NCBI GenBank assembly: GCA_029204225.1
Contig: CM055109.1
Span: 42,610,044-42,674,043 of the forward strand
Direction of reading: 5' to 3'
DNA: 64,000 nucleotides
DNA from: Diphasiastrum complanatum
Lineage: Eukaryota; Streptophyta; Lycopodiopsida; Lycopodiales; Lycopodiaceae
Shown here: positions 30,684 to 42,929 of the stretch, piece after piece
How the letters are laid out: every line of letters begins with the position of its first letter
How positions within the stretch are numbered: the stretch's first letter is position 1
Program-made: the position numbers and the translations under genes
Notes under the pieces: generated by a model
Told to the model about the DNA's origin: nothing
Databases searched by the model: none
What the model saw: only the letters and a program-made list of their open reading frames with translations

Positions 30684-32660
30684 AGCGGATCGCGATCCGG
30701 AAGGATTTTGATCCGGATCGTGCGTTCCGGATCGCTCGCGTTCCGGGACCAAAAACATTGTCCTGGAACGCGAAAAAAATTTCAAATTTTTTTATGTGGG
30801 CCGCAAGCAAGCAGCCTGCGGCCCACATAAAAAATTTTGGCTTCTAAGAGTTGGAGAGTGAGAGAGAGCAAGGATGAGGAAGTGATGGTGGATTGTGGGC
30901 AGCGTGGGGCATCGATCCGTGCGTGATCAAGAAGGTGGAAGCGACGAAGTGGTGGCATTTGTCTCCAAAACGATTTTAGGTAAGTTTTGACTTCAAACCT
31001 TGGTAGCTCATAGAATGAGCTGTAGGCAACGTAATGAAGTGGTTTTTGGTTTCAAATCATCTGTATTGAACCCCACAGAGATGCTAATGTTGTTAGTTTT
31101 TCCCATTTTTGCTTGTATCAAAAGATATGAATCTCATGCCCCTTTTCCATGTGTTTTTGACTCTTTTTGCAGCTCATAATCATCTGATTGAGGTGCAATT
31201 TTAGGCTAAACTCTGTTTCTTCATGCCCTCAAACATGCTTGTGCTGTTAGTTTCGGTTTTTATCGCTTCTAGAGAAGGTTTTCGGTGGCATGCCCAAATC
31301 ACATGCGTTTTAGGGTTTAGGGTTGATAATCGCATCAATCCGAATGTTGTTGCTACCAACAGAATACTAACATGTGATTGTTTGCTTCCTCTTTTGCAGG
31401 TCTGATATTGGCTGAGTCACACGATCTGATACATTGACAGATTCACACGATGCCGGTCCTTGGTAGAAGCATTTGGTCAAAGGTAGAGTTGCTACGACTC
31501 ACCAAGCCAGCTGGGCGGGGGATGGGCATATCCATTTGCCCTCGCATATCAGATGCAGAGGTGGAGAGATTGATGGACACACACGGGCGTGACGGTACAT
31601 CTCTTGAGCCTTTGAGACCATCTCAAAGTGTTGTTCATGGGTCAGTGGGAGGAGCAAGGACTAGAGCAGGTTCGGGACATGGTGGAGGTGTAGGGTCTAG
31701 AGCAGATGCAGAGGCAGGGCCTAGTCACATGGGGGGAGATGTTCGTAGAGCGTCCAGCACACATGCAGAGGCAGGGCCTAGTCACATGGGGGGAGATGTT
31801 TGTAGAGCGTCCAGCACACATGCACCCTCTCGTCCAGTTGTTCCTTCAGCAGCAAGTCCATCTCGTCCAGCGTCGTCATCAGCTGCTGACACACCATTTA
31901 CAAAGTCAGATCATGCCACAGAGGGCCGCAGCGATGCAGCAGGCGATGCTCCACAGTCAGACACACCTTCAGCACGCCCACCTGCTGTTTCTGGCGGCGT
32001 TCTAGACCAGGAGAGTCCTCTGTGCAGTAGAGAGCAGTTAGGGCTAGGCAGCAAACATTGGACCGAGGTGCGTGGCAGAGACATCATCATGCCCTATGTA
32101 CCCGACGGATTGGCCAGCTGTTCTATGAGTGTGGCATTCCTTTTGCTGTTGCAGACACTTGGATCTTTAGAGACACTTGCCTTCAAATAGCATCAGCTGA
32201 TTCGTCATGGAGGCCTCCGAGGAGAGAGGCATTGCGCACGACCATGCTACGACAGGAGGAGGAGACCATTACACGGGAGCCGAGCTCCATCCGCACAGCG
32301 TGGCAGACGTAGGAATTTTTTGCTACTCTTTACCACTTCATTTGTTTCAATCTACAAATTACCACAATGTTTGCAAGTGCACATGTCTAAGAAATGTTGT
32401 ATTTTTGCAGCCATGGATGCTCGATATTGAGCAATGGATGGACTGACACTCGTCCAGGCCCCTAACCTCTTTTAGCTTCTAACAGTTTTTTGTTTAATGT
32501 TTGTCTTGCAGCTCACCTCTCAGGCCATGCACATAGTGAAGTTCGTCACCAGAAAGAGGCGCGTGTTGGCATTGTTCCGTACATTCTCTCGGCTGGACCT
32601 GAAGAAGCCAGCACCCACTCGCTTTGCCTTTCCTTTTATAAAATGCTTGAACGATATTGT
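30684..32660 (+). pseudogene. hAT-family transposase gene, decayed, with introns
   Basis: The 5' end at CAGCGGATCGCGATCC looks like a hAT terminal repeat. An open frame from 31,450 (MPVLGRSIWSKVELL) includes a 19-residue tandem repeat (EAGPSHMGGDV... twice, 57-bp units at 31,708 and 31,765). After a frameshift the DUF659-type region reads RRIGQLFYECGIPFAVADTW, SWRPPRREALRTTML. A 102-bp intron (32,309-32,410, GT...TTTTTGCAG) joins in phase to HGCSILSNGWTDTRP, the conserved GWTD block. A later exon from 32,512 gives QAMHIVKFVTRKRRVLALFR and KKPAPTRFAFPFIKCLNDIV, the T-R-F block. Frame errors and loss of the C-terminal dimerisation region make it inactive. Confidence 0.75.
30784..30838. repeat. 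Inverted repeat, 22-bp arms, 11-bp loop
   Basis: Arms at 30,784-30,805 and 30,817-30,838 (core TGCGGCCCACATAAAAAA) match at 21 of 22 positions. The hairpin lies about 100 bases inside the hAT 5' end. Confidence 0.85.
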
Positions 32661-33180
32661 CATTGAACATGATTCTAAGTTCACTAGTGACTATACTATT
32701 CTTGCAATCAACTTTCAATATTCAAGAAATTAGAAACAACGCTAACTCTTTGTTCATCTAGTTACTCGAAACTGATGGGCAAGCCCCATGTATCAACTAG
32801 TCTACGAAAGAAACTTTGAGAGCATATGTTTCCAAGTCATGTGTTTCCAAGACATTGGTTGGATAGGAAAAGTATCTCCCAATGGTTGAGTTTGTGAACA
32901 ATATTGTGGTGCATTTGGTCAATAGTTTTACAACTTTCATGATTATTTATGAAGATCGACCATGTTCACCAACAGACATCAAACTCAAGGTCTCAAGGTG
33001 CAAATTACAGCAGATTCTTTGCAGAATATACAAGAAATGTTGCCACAGGGGCAAATGGTAGTGTACAATGCTCAAGATAGAGCACAAGTTTTAACTAACA
33101 AAGAGGTATACAGAGGGAATTTGAGGTCCAAGATTGGGCATACTTCAATATTTCAAAAGAATCTAAAGTACTAAGCAGTG
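32661..33180 (+). pseudogene. Degenerate gypsy integrase C-terminal part
   Basis: HDSKFTSDYTI is followed, after a gap, by ETDGQAPCIN, a stop, STKETLRAYVSKS, a stop, EKYLPMVEFVNNIVVHLVNS and FTTFMIIYEDRPCSPTD. These align with D.DSKFTS, TDGQTERVNQ, LRAYV, WEKYLPLVEFAYN and PF.I.YG..P of gypsy integrases. Several stops mark it as old. It abuts the hAT fragment within a few bases of 32,660. Confidence 0.75.
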
Positions 33181-34860
33181 AGCACTATAAGCCATCTCCA
33201 AGGCATAGTGGTCCATTTGCGAATTATAAGAGAGCTTGGTCTTCCTAGAGATCGTACTCCATGTTAGTCATTCAAAGTAACTACTTGGTGCAGAGAATGC
33301 TTGATCTTGAAGGAGTTGCTAGTTCAATTGAAGGATTTGACATGTTTTGTATGATCAAAGCCAACGAAAGTTGTGGATAATGAAAACATAAACTTTGAAA
33401 CAAGATAGATTCTAGATATTTGCTTCAATGAAAAGGAAAATCAAAAGATGAGGCCATTCGCAAGAGGGAAGATGAACTAAAAATGAAATTCCCTGATTTA
33501 ATCCTACAAGAAGTAAACTCCTTAAAGAGAGGGAAAGTTTTGTACTTAAATCGGAATGTGGTAAATGGCTTAACCAAGATTCCCATGCAAGGTCATAAAA
33601 TAGGTTGTTGAATATGGAGTCATCAATAAACTTCGGCATGTGTTTGAGTGTGTAGTTGCCACATCCCGCCTGTCTATAAATGGCATAAGCATAGGAGTGT
33701 CAGCCAAGAACCCATATATAGGGGTGGTAGGTCTATAGTGTCATTCATCATTCCACCCAAGAGTGGTGGATGGTGAGCACAAATACTATGCCGAGACGAT
33801 AGTGGATCGTATGCTTGGGCTAGTGATGGATGAGGAATGGTGTTGGTGGTATACCATGCTAGCTATTGGAGGGAGTGCTTGTCAATTGTAGTGTGTGGAG
33901 CCTATTACAGCAATAGTGATCTTGGGGAAGTTGAGAATTGACCATACTAAACAAACGTAGATGTTCTCAAAGTGCTCAAAGTCTTTTACCTAACAACCCA
34001 AGGTTTTTCATCTAGTCTTTTTTACGAACTATATTATAATGATATTTTGTACACCTCTCACTGGTGAACATTGCTATTAGGAATAGAGTGAAAACCGCCA
34101 TTTCCTTATGTAAACTATACAAATTAATGGCATAAAGTATTCGTCAAAATCTGTAGATTTGTTACACTACCCAGCATTGCTTCGAGCATAGCTATTTACA
34201 TGCAATTGGTTAAAAATCATTACCAGTGATCCCCAAGGCCTGTTGTAGATGCTAAAGGGTGACGGAACAAGTTCTAAAACCTGCAAATTGCAATCCAAAC
34301 GACCATGCATTCGTAAATTTTCCATGAACAACAAAAATAGTATCAATCAAATTTCAAAAACCCATGTCAAGTGAAGAAACCTGCAAAAGACAAAGAAACA
34401 AGCAATCTATCTTAAACTCATTAAGTTTGTTATAAACAAAGGATTTTGCCACATTGGCACATTTGTTGTAAATAGCCAAGGATGTTGCCAGATCAGCACA
34501 AAAGCTCCTTAATTTTGTAGTGAATCATAGTTCCAAATGCACCAAATCCAAATCAACCTGATTCAAATTGATTTTGAAGTGATTCAAGGCGAATCTATTT
34601 AGAACTAATAATAATAAAATTTATGAAAAAAGAATTGGAAGAACTTCGGAAAAAACCCCAAGTTTTAGAAAAAAAATCGATTTCAATTCAAATCTCGAAA
34701 GATTCAAATGGGTCCATAAAGGTTCATCTATCCGTTCATTGGGACTATGTTGTAAATAGCCAACAGGGTGTTGCCACGTCAGCACAAAACAGCAAATAAG
34801 ACATTGCCACATTTAACAAAAAAGTAACCCAATTGTAGAAAGCCCATTTCCTTTGTGTTT
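33181..34860. other. No gene recognised; short dispersed repeat
   Basis: A stretch near 33,640-33,960 has even base use but no frame. GTTGTAAATAGCCAA with TGTTGCCA and TCAGCACAAAA occurs at about 34,460 and again at about 34,750, just downstream of the F-box exon. Confidence 0.5.
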
Positions 34861-34890
34861 CCATCTGATTTTGGGGTCTACAAAGCATAC

Positions 34891-35103
34891 CGAATCGGAT
34901 GTGCAGAGGCGCCTCCAGCGGCGGCAGACCAAGGCGACACATGACAAGAGGATGCGAGTGGGAATCCGACTGAACACCAGTGATAAGGCGTCGTCTGCAA
35001 GGCATCCAGTGGAAGCAGTCTCCTCCCCAACCTCGCCTGCTGGAAAGCTGCTGCTGGTGGCGCTGCCATCGCCATCGCTCCTTGGCTTCTTCTTCCTTGC
35101 CAT
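34891..35103 (-). CDS. F-box domain exon (5' exon of the F-box/LRR gene)
   Basis: From the ATG at 35,103: MARKKKPRSDGDG, a Ser/Ala-rich linker, then the F-box CLADDALSLVFSRIPTRILL then SCVALVCRRWRRLCTSDS, with the LPxE-equivalent LADD, the conserved hydrophobics and the C-terminal CRRWRRL. A donor site GTATGC follows S (34,885-34,890); reading through it adds CFVDPKIRWKHKG and stops at 34,813. An upstream in-frame ATG at 35,172 would prepend an Ala/Ile/Thr repeat made by GGCAAT units. F-box domains dock on SKP1. Linking this exon to the LRR exons at 13-18 kb on the same strand is inference from strand, phase and domain complementarity. Confidence 0.65.
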
Positions 35104-35199
35104 GGCAATGGCAATGGCAATCGCAGTGGCAGTGGCGAGGGCGAGGCGAGGCACTTTAAGTACTTTAAGCACTTGCCTTGATTGTTTTACCCAATAAAA

Positions 35200-36760
35200 C
35201 CAACAATAGGGTTATTTTGAGTGTCAAAAAATTTTATACAAATCGGATCCGGGATTGCAATTTTCTCACAATTTAATGATGGTCAGGTATCAATATGAGG
35301 ATATATAAGATTTATGTAGTAGTATAGACTAGGCTGGTATCATTGATATGAGCCAATTATCAACCCAGGTATAAATATGTACAAATTGTTACAAATACTT
35401 AATTAAAGGGTAATGTGTAATTTGAGATATCAAAAAAACTTACAAAAAATATACTAGTATTGATACGGGGCAAAAATCCCCTAAGCCCGGGTCAAGCAGC
35501 TCCAAGAAGCAATTGGTACATGAGACCCACTCTAAGAGGTGACTAAGACAATGCAGGAGGTGGTTAGAAAATTGATGACCTTGTTCATACATTTATTTGT
35601 GGAGGTGGCTCTATAATACAAAGGAGTCACCACCTACAATACATCCTAAGAACCTACTTTTGGAGGGACGCTTTTCTCCAAACTATATTTTGCTTTTGTG
35701 AAATTTTCACAAGTGGTCAAAATTTGTCGGATTTTCGTTGTTTCTTATTGCCATTATGTGTGAAGCACTTGTAAGGCATCTTCTTGGAGAAATATTCACA
35801 TGTGAGCCATGTTGTGCACACTCAATGCTCAAGCTATGCTTGCTTGTGTTGTTTCATGCTTCTTAGTTTTGGCCTACCTGCTGCTATGTTCTAGAATTTG
35901 GGAGCACATTTGGAATGACACATAGGTGTGGATTGGATTTGGGTCTTCTTGTATCAATTTGCTACGAAAAGTTTGAAGCCATTATATCAAAATGTACATA
36001 AATATTTTTTTGTTTGTGACAAGTTCGTAGCCATTAGAGTGTAGTATATATTGTTTTTGTAGTTATTGCCATAGCAATAAACTATTGTGATGATTTTCCA
36101 AAAAATAATGTCTCTTTTAAGTGAATCTGAGCACAAAAAGTTGCAATCTCTTCCTTTTCATTATGCATTTCTTTGTAAGCATTTAATCATTTTCGTTTTC
36201 CAAAGATTTGAATGTTTCTTTAAGTTTCAGTGTACACTGTATGGTAAAGCCCTTGTGATCTTCACAATCTTTCTTATAGGAGACTTTAAGTTCTTTTTCT
36301 CATGAACAAGAGAAAATATTGTAATGTGATTTGCATCCTTGGTCATTCACCTTGATAACCAGTTTATCTATTTTTTTCTTTGCGTCTTTCGATGTTGAAT
36401 TTCGCTATCCAAGCTAAAATTGTGAAATTATAATCAAGATTAGTGCATGTTGTCAATCTATTGGATGATGTGGTTTTGAGACAATAGAAGACATGCCATT
36501 TATCTTTAAAGACGTGCCCTTTATCTTTAATGGCACAATACTCCCATGCATTTTTATTAATTTGCTCAAATCACTAAGCCAAAATTCCTAACCAAGAATA
36601 TCGATTCCAATGCCATTTTTCATAATTTCTCACTCCTTTTATTTTGTGAAATACACACCATATCGATCAAGTATTAACAATAAGAAAAGTATTGAAAAAG
36701 AATGCACGTAAGCAATTTTGGGACTTGTGAATCGATCCTAAAACTTGTGAATCAAAGTAA
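35200..36760. other. AT-rich, no gene recognised (upstream of the F-box exon)
   Basis: No convincing frame. On the minus strand this would include the promoter of the F-box gene, but I cannot single out a TATA box with confidence. Confidence 0.4.
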
Positions 36761-36769
36761 GTATTCTAC

Positions 36770-37481
36770 CTTGGACCTAAAATCTGATAAACAAAAAATT
36801 TCAACAATTTGATCTCTGCTTTTGAAGGTGATTCTTCATCGGTCCAGTCTACAAACAATAGTGACTACAGGATCTGTTTTGTAATTGTTTGTCTTGTAGT
36901 GATCGTTGAGAGTGATTTGAGTTAAATGATCCACCTTGTAGATCTGGTCTTCAAGGAAGTCTTCCAAGAATTTGCCTTGTGGAACTACATAGATCTAATT
37001 GCTAGAAAATGATGCCAAACTCCTATGTGCAATACTTCTTAAAAAAATACTACAATAAAAATAATAAAAAGCACCTATGCTCTGATACCAGATTATAATT
37101 ATAAGTGTAAGTCAAAAGAAGAATGATCTAATCTCATAAGCACTCACACACATACAACAAAAATAATTAGAACAAAAATAAATATGTCAGATCCAAATCA
37201 TAAGTCTGAAACTTGCTACAATGGAATGTGGAAGAGGCACATATCCTCTTTATATAACATTTGTAAATCTCTAACTTAGGCAAAAGTTAAAGCTAAAGCA
37301 TAAAACTTATTCCTAAATTGAAAAATGTCCAACTTAATTACTAAATCAAAAATTAAGTCTTATTATAGTCCACTTCTACATACATAGAACTATTACTAAT
37401 CTAAGAACAGCATAGGCCCCAAGATGGTTGGCAAGCATGGCCTACTAACATCAGGGGTAAAATGAGAATTAATTTCTAGCA
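36770..37481 (-). mobile_element. Copia 5' LTR, primer site and leader
   Basis: On the minus strand the LTR starts TGCTAGAAATTAATT at 37,481 and ends ...TAATTATAAT near 37,092. It is followed by TGGTATCAGAGC (37,079-37,090), a perfect tRNA-iMet primer site. The LTR resembles the one at 11,017-11,401, with a TATA-like TTATATAAAGAGG near 37,255. The downstream 300 bases (36,770-37,078) hold a possible gag start but no intact frame. Confidence 0.75.
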
Positions 37482-37539
37482 CAAAAGTGTTCAACAAGAT
37501 CTACCTTAAGAGTGGCTACAATTAGATCTGTATTAGGGA

Positions 37540-37870
<331 letters not shown>

Positions 37871-38700
37871 GTAATTCTAGATTACGCGGTGGCTAGATCT
37901 ACTCATGGATGTAGTATAGTGGTGAAAAGGATCGTCCACTTTTTAAGATTTACAAAGCTTTCAATTGGAATCAAAAAAATAAACAAGGGAGAGCACCAAG
38001 GCTTCCCAACTGGTGCTCAAAATAGAATGATGTGGCTAAGGCGGTACCTAACTAGCCACTACTTGGAAAGCAAATAAATTTGCTAAGGCTTACCCAACTA
38101 GCAAGGATTAACACTAAACTAGGATTGTTAAGGCTTCCCAACTAGCAAACTGTAAAACTAATACTAACTCCCAAAGGGAAATGGAAATTGTGGCTAAACT
38201 AAGCATAAAGCAACTAAGACATGCCACAATAAAAACCAATGAAAGAAGGCAAGAGAAGGCCCGAGCACCTTCCCTCAAGCTATGCACCTTCCAATGGGAA
38301 CACAATGAAATCACAAGATGATATCAAGAGCAATTTGTCATAATCACAAAGTGTTGATTACAAGGGAAATGCCTCTCTTCTTATAGCAAGAACATAAGGA
38401 TCCACTAGCTTATGGGATTACTTTCTAAACTACTCATTCTAAGACTTCTCAACTTCTATCTTAGAACTTAGGACTTTTAGAATCTCTAACTCTAGACTTA
38501 ATAAAGCTTAAGATAACTTAGAATCTTTCTAAGCTTAAGTTTTCTTAAGTCTAAGTTTAGGTTGTTTAGTCTATTTAAGCTTCTATCCATGGACTTACAA
38601 AACACATGCCATAATAGAAGTTTATTAACTTTTACTCATACGTGGACTTACAATACACATGCCACAGAATTCTGTTTTCTTTTTATATTTTTCACTCTGT
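37871..38700 (-). mobile_element. LTR-like AT-rich region left of the 38.7 kb polypurine tract
   Basis: On the minus strand an LTR begins TGTTAGCAACAG at 38,708; its end is not clear. GGCATGTGTWTTGTAAGTCC occurs twice (about 38,585 and 38,640). The phrase AAGGCTTCCCAACT recurs three times between 37,995 and 38,145. Confidence 0.45.
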
Positions 38701-38710
38701 TGCTAACATT

Positions 38711-38722
38711 ATCCCCCTCCTT
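38711..38722 (-). promoter_or_regulatory. Polypurine tract
   Basis: AAGGAGGGGGAT on the minus strand, two bases before TGTTAGCA. It marks the 3' end of the element whose gag-like frame lies to the right. Confidence 0.7.
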
Positions 38723-38960
38723 ATTGGATTGGTGGTCCTACACCAATCGAAGCTTTTTCGTTTTGGATCTTTTGAGCTTCCTAGAGGCGAGATTGTTGTT
38801 GTTGGGATTAGTAAATTTTGTTGTTGATGTCTTCCATCATTTGCCAGCGCAATTTATTAAGGAATGGCATTGGTTTGTAATAGTAGAGCATACCCTGGAT
38901 AAAGTTGTGTGTTTTCCACAGCTCCACCATATGAACATGAAACGCAGAAGTGAGGGTTGC

Positions 38961-39719
38961 TCAGTAATAAAGCCCCGCTATGTTGATGTAATCGTCTTGA
39001 GTCTTCAAAGGCTTATTGATATCGATGGCAATGGATGGTAGCCCTCGATCCCAATAACCTTTCAATTCTGTCAAAAATGCCACTAGGTCGCAATTATCTA
39101 CAAAGTAACTCACGTCGCAATTAGGGTTGCCATGGTGCTTTTGGTAGAATACACGACAATTTGTGACCATGTCATTAGCTAGGTTGCTGGTATCCACACC
39201 TATGAGCGAGGGCCAAAAAATTTGATTCTTTACCTTGGTGGCATGAAACGGTTCTCGCCGCGCTATCGGATAATAATATGGATTGGGGCGCATATAGGCG
39301 GGAGCTTCGAGATACCATGCCATGGAGGTTTTGCTTTGTAAAAATAGCTGATGGCGCCAGGCCAGTTGTGGATCTAGGAGTTTGGTTGCTTCCTTATGAG
39401 TTTTGCAATGGTCAAGGTTTGGCAGAACATAGCCGCCTCGCTCCTTGGTAGTTAGATATTTCTTTGCAAACTCCTAAGATGTAAGCAAATCCTTGCAAGG
39501 CGCATTAGGCGTGATCCTGTGCCTTATTGTGGGTGCTTCAGCTGCCAAGACATGTTCCTCTTGTAAATCAGATTGAGGGGAGAGAGGTGGTGATGGGTTA
39601 GATTCGGCAATGCATTGAGATTCTGGAGAAAAGTGGCATTGAATGAAGGGAAAGTTAGTTGTGTCGATGGGATTAGAAGAGGACGAGTGGAAAGAGATGG
39701 TGTTGGGAGGAACTACCAC
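38961..39719 (-). pseudogene. Unidentified gag-like protein with one stop
   Basis: A single minus-strand frame of 252 codons broken once by TAG at 39,474-39,476. The N-terminal half is Ser/Pro-rich (SPPLSPQSDLQ). The second half is well-mixed globular sequence: KEATKLLDPQLAWRHQLFLQ, MAWYLEAPAYMRPNPYYYPI, FHATKVKNQIFWPSLIGVDT, CDVSYFVDNCDLVAFLTELK, GYWDRGLPSIAIDINKPLKT. I do not recognise the family and see no zinc knuckle or pol motif. A polypurine tract and LTR start lie 240 bases downstream, so it is probably the sole product of a non-autonomous LTR element. Confidence 0.55.
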
Positions 39720-40019
39720 CAGTGTCCTGTGATTTAGTTGGTGGATGAGCTGCTGATATTTGTCGTGGTCCTTGGAACGCCGATCCTTGATTTATTGATG
39801 GAAGCCCTTGGAAATTGTTGGGGGTATTCCAAACATAGAGCGAATAAAGAAAGTGAGTCAATAAATGTGTTGTGAGGGCATGGCTTCCTGTGCGTATAAG
39901 TCCATGACCCAATGAGCATGCAAGGTGAATGTAAATAGAAATAATGGACTCGGGCCCTTTGTAATTAAAATAAAACTTGTGGCCCAAAGTCATTTTAAAT
40001 CTTAGAGTTTACTTTTTTA

Positions 40020-40340
40020 GAGTTGGGTCCACTTTTGGACTCACATGAATCTTGTGAATTCTAATGTACTTTTTATGGACTCTTGGATCCAAGATGAATG
40101 GTTAGGATCATTGTGAATATCAATAGGATTTTGTGGCAAGGGCCTTCCCCATTTATAAAAAGACACCATTTGTACTCTATTGGCATGCTTAATGAGAAGG
40201 AGAAAACTCTACCAATTTTGGAAGAGAAGCATCCTCATTTGCTATTCAATGCTTGCTATTACTCTTGTTGTTTTCCATTTGCTTTCAAGTTCATGCTTTT
40301 TGGTTTCAATAGTTTATGTTTCTCTCTTAGCAAGTAGAAT
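40020..40340 (+). promoter_or_regulatory. LTR-like promoter region with TATA box
   Basis: TTTATAAAA at 40,152-40,160 lies after GGCCTTCCCC and is followed by a leader-like pyrimidine-rich stretch. No frame is seen. The orientation is opposite to the gag-like frame, so it may be a separate element. Confidence 0.35.
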
Positions 40341-40410
40341 GAGCATTTGAGCTAACCTCCACCCTCACCCTCTCTCCCTCTCTCTATTTCTCTATTCCTC
40401 TATCTTCTAT

Positions 40411-40530
<120 letters not shown>

Positions 40531-40539
40531 AATCTTTAG

Positions 40540-40660
40540 GGGAGTAGTGTTAAAGGTAGTAGTGTTAGTGTAAGAAGTAGAGAACTATCTAAAAGTAACA
40601 TCTGTATATAGTTAGGTACCTATCCAGTCTAACCCTTGTTGAGAAGCGGGAGGGCTAGTA
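40540..40660. repeat. Dispersed repeat shared with 53.5 kb
   Basis: TTTAGGGGAGTAGTGTTAAA, GTGTAAGAAGTAGAGAACTA, TCTAAAAGTA and AGGTACCTATCCAGT match 53,495-53,630 nearly base for base. It is probably the edge of a common element. Confidence 0.75.
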
Positions 40661-41098
40661 TACTAGTATAATACCACATTTAGATCCATATCTGACTCAC
40701 TTTTAAGTGAACCAATAAGTCTTTCACAGAAAGGTCTGTTAACTCTGCAAGTATCTGTTTCAACAATACTTGATCATATGTCTATGTTTACCGACTAAAT
40801 TAAGTGCACCCAATAACCATTAGCAACCATGAATACATAGTAGATACATACAAGATTAATCATGCACATATGAGAATCATCTCACTATGACCCAGTACAT
40901 ACACATATGTTCTTATCTGAGAGATTCAAAATCTGCATATGTTACTCTTAAAGAATTCTATTTCTCATGAGTAAATAACAAATCTGGGAAATCTCTGAGA
41001 CTGGGAACATATTAACATTATTAATATGCTATAATTAGCCGACTTTGACGGAGTAATACTAAAACCAATTTATTGAAAAAAATGAATTACCATTTCCT
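40661..41098. other. No gene recognised
   Basis: AT-rich sequence before the copia fragment; no frame. Confidence 0.4.
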
Positions 41099-42059
41099 AT
41101 GTGTTCTGGACTGAATTTTTCTTCTTCATTAGATAGGAAATCTTTCTTTTGTGAATCATGCATCTATGGGAAGCACTGTAGAAGCAAGTTTCCAAACTCA
41201 CATTCCATCAAAACAAAGCATGTACTGGATCTTGTACATAGCGATCTTTGTGGTCCAATGCCAACTTCGTCCTTGAGAGACACAATCTATTTTATCACTT
41301 TCATAGATGATTATTCTAGATGGTCTACAGTCATATTCATTATGCACAAATCTGAAGCCTTTGAATGCTTCAAGAGATTCAAGGCCATGGCTGAGACACA
41401 AACGTCTACAAAAGTGAAGGCACTCCGAACTGATGGTGGCGGCGAATACATCTCTAACGAGATGTCCGACTACCTAGCTGAACATGGTATTAGAAGACAG
41501 TTCACCACTTCTTATTCACCTCAACAGATGAAGAATCGAACTCTTCTCAACTCAACCAGATCCATGCTACATCAAGCACACCTACCTGCGAAGTTCTGGA
41601 CAGAAGCTATTGCCACAGCCTGTTACGTGTAGAACAAAGTCGTCAACAACAAAACTCCTTATGAAGTTTGGCATGGAAGAAGATCAACTCTGATGGTTCC
41701 ATTGCTAAATGGAAAGCACGGTTGGTGGCTAAAGGATTCACTCAAGTCCAAGGAGTGGATTGTCAAGAAATTTTCAGTCATGTCGTCAAGATGTAGTCAA
41801 TCAGGACTCTAATTGCGTTAGCGCTGTGGAAGACCTCGAAATGCACCAAATGGATGTCCAGATAGCATTTCTCAACGGCAATGTCGAAGGGGAGTTGTAC
41901 ACCTTCCAACCGGAAGGATTCGAAGTCAAATGCCAAGAGCACAAAGTGTGCAAGCTGCACAGAGCAATCTACGGTCTGAAACAGCCGCAAGAGCATGGTT
42001 CGATAGAATCAACTCTTATCTCCTTCAAATGGATTAGCAAACAATTCAGCAGACTGTAG
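41099..42059 (+). pseudogene. Ty1/copia integrase and RT fragments
   Basis: GAG-pre-integrase end (FFCESCIYGKHCRSKFPNSH), then the integrase core: LDLVHSDLCGPMPTSSLRDT (first Asp), YFITFIDDYSRWSTVIFIMH, VKALRTDGGGEYISNEMSDY (second Asp) and HGIRRQFTTSYSPQQ, where the block with the catalytic Glu (NGVAERKN) is shortened to MKNRTLLNSTRSML. A stop follows ACYV. After a deletion near 41,690 RT appears in shifted frames: WKARLVAKGFTQVQGVDCQE and EMHQMDVQIAFLNGNVEGEL, HRAIYGLKQ. The YVDD motif is absent. It is cut at about 42,000. Confidence 0.88.
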
Positions 42060-42929
42060 AAAAAAGAAGACATGAAATTATTCCTTAAGCTTTCAAGACT
42101 TACCCATGAATCCTTATTATTAGTCCGATCTTTTCATTTGAATAACTACTCGAAGATGCAACAAGTCTTCAGTTGCTTGTCTCTACTCCATAGGACTAAC
42201 TCAAAACCCAAAGATACACTAAGCTATAAATCTTCTAAATAGGTTGATCTTCTCCAAATAAAAGTTCATCACCGTCATGTAATTCCAAATACATGAACCA
42301 CTAAGTGAATTGACTCTTTATTTCTGAGATCAAATCCAAAAGCTAAAGAAAATTTATTTTTCTGATTGTGTAAAATTTGTCCACAATTTATTGTAGACAA
42401 TAGTGTTTCTTAGTGCAAATATTATTAGAATTCAAATATTCTAAAATACAATAGTTCAATTAATCGAAATCTCGAGGAGGTCCATCTAGTCTCAGACATC
42501 TATAACTCAATCCAGAGCACTACAATTACTCTAATGAGCTAAAAGCCCCATTTCTAGCATTACATGCAAGAAGTCAACAATACATCTTAGTCCCTATAGA
42601 CTTAACTGTCTCCTATAAATCGGAGATGTAGCAACTACTCAAGTTAATCGCTAATAATTCAGAAATTTCAAATGACTAGCTGCATTTTAGCTATTTCTTG
42701 CTTTTTAGAGTAGTTTTAGGTGGATTTTGGGTAGGAAGAGTTAGTTTTCCGTATTTTCTTAGGTTTGGACTGTTCTCAACTAGCGAAGGAGGTGTGGGAG
42801 GGTAGAGGAGGCTCTAAACACCCTCTAAGGGCATGACATCCAAACCAAAACCCAAGAAAACCAAAAAAAAAACACACCAATCTGCATTTTTGGAGGGAAA
42901 AAGAGCCTAAAATCTCATCAGATCTTAAT
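42060..42929. other. No gene recognised
   Basis: AT-rich spacer; no frame, element end or structured repeat that I can support. Confidence 0.45.

Noticed and set aside
36087-36305. 72-codon Phe-rich frame
   Set aside because: AT-rich low-information sequence without homology.
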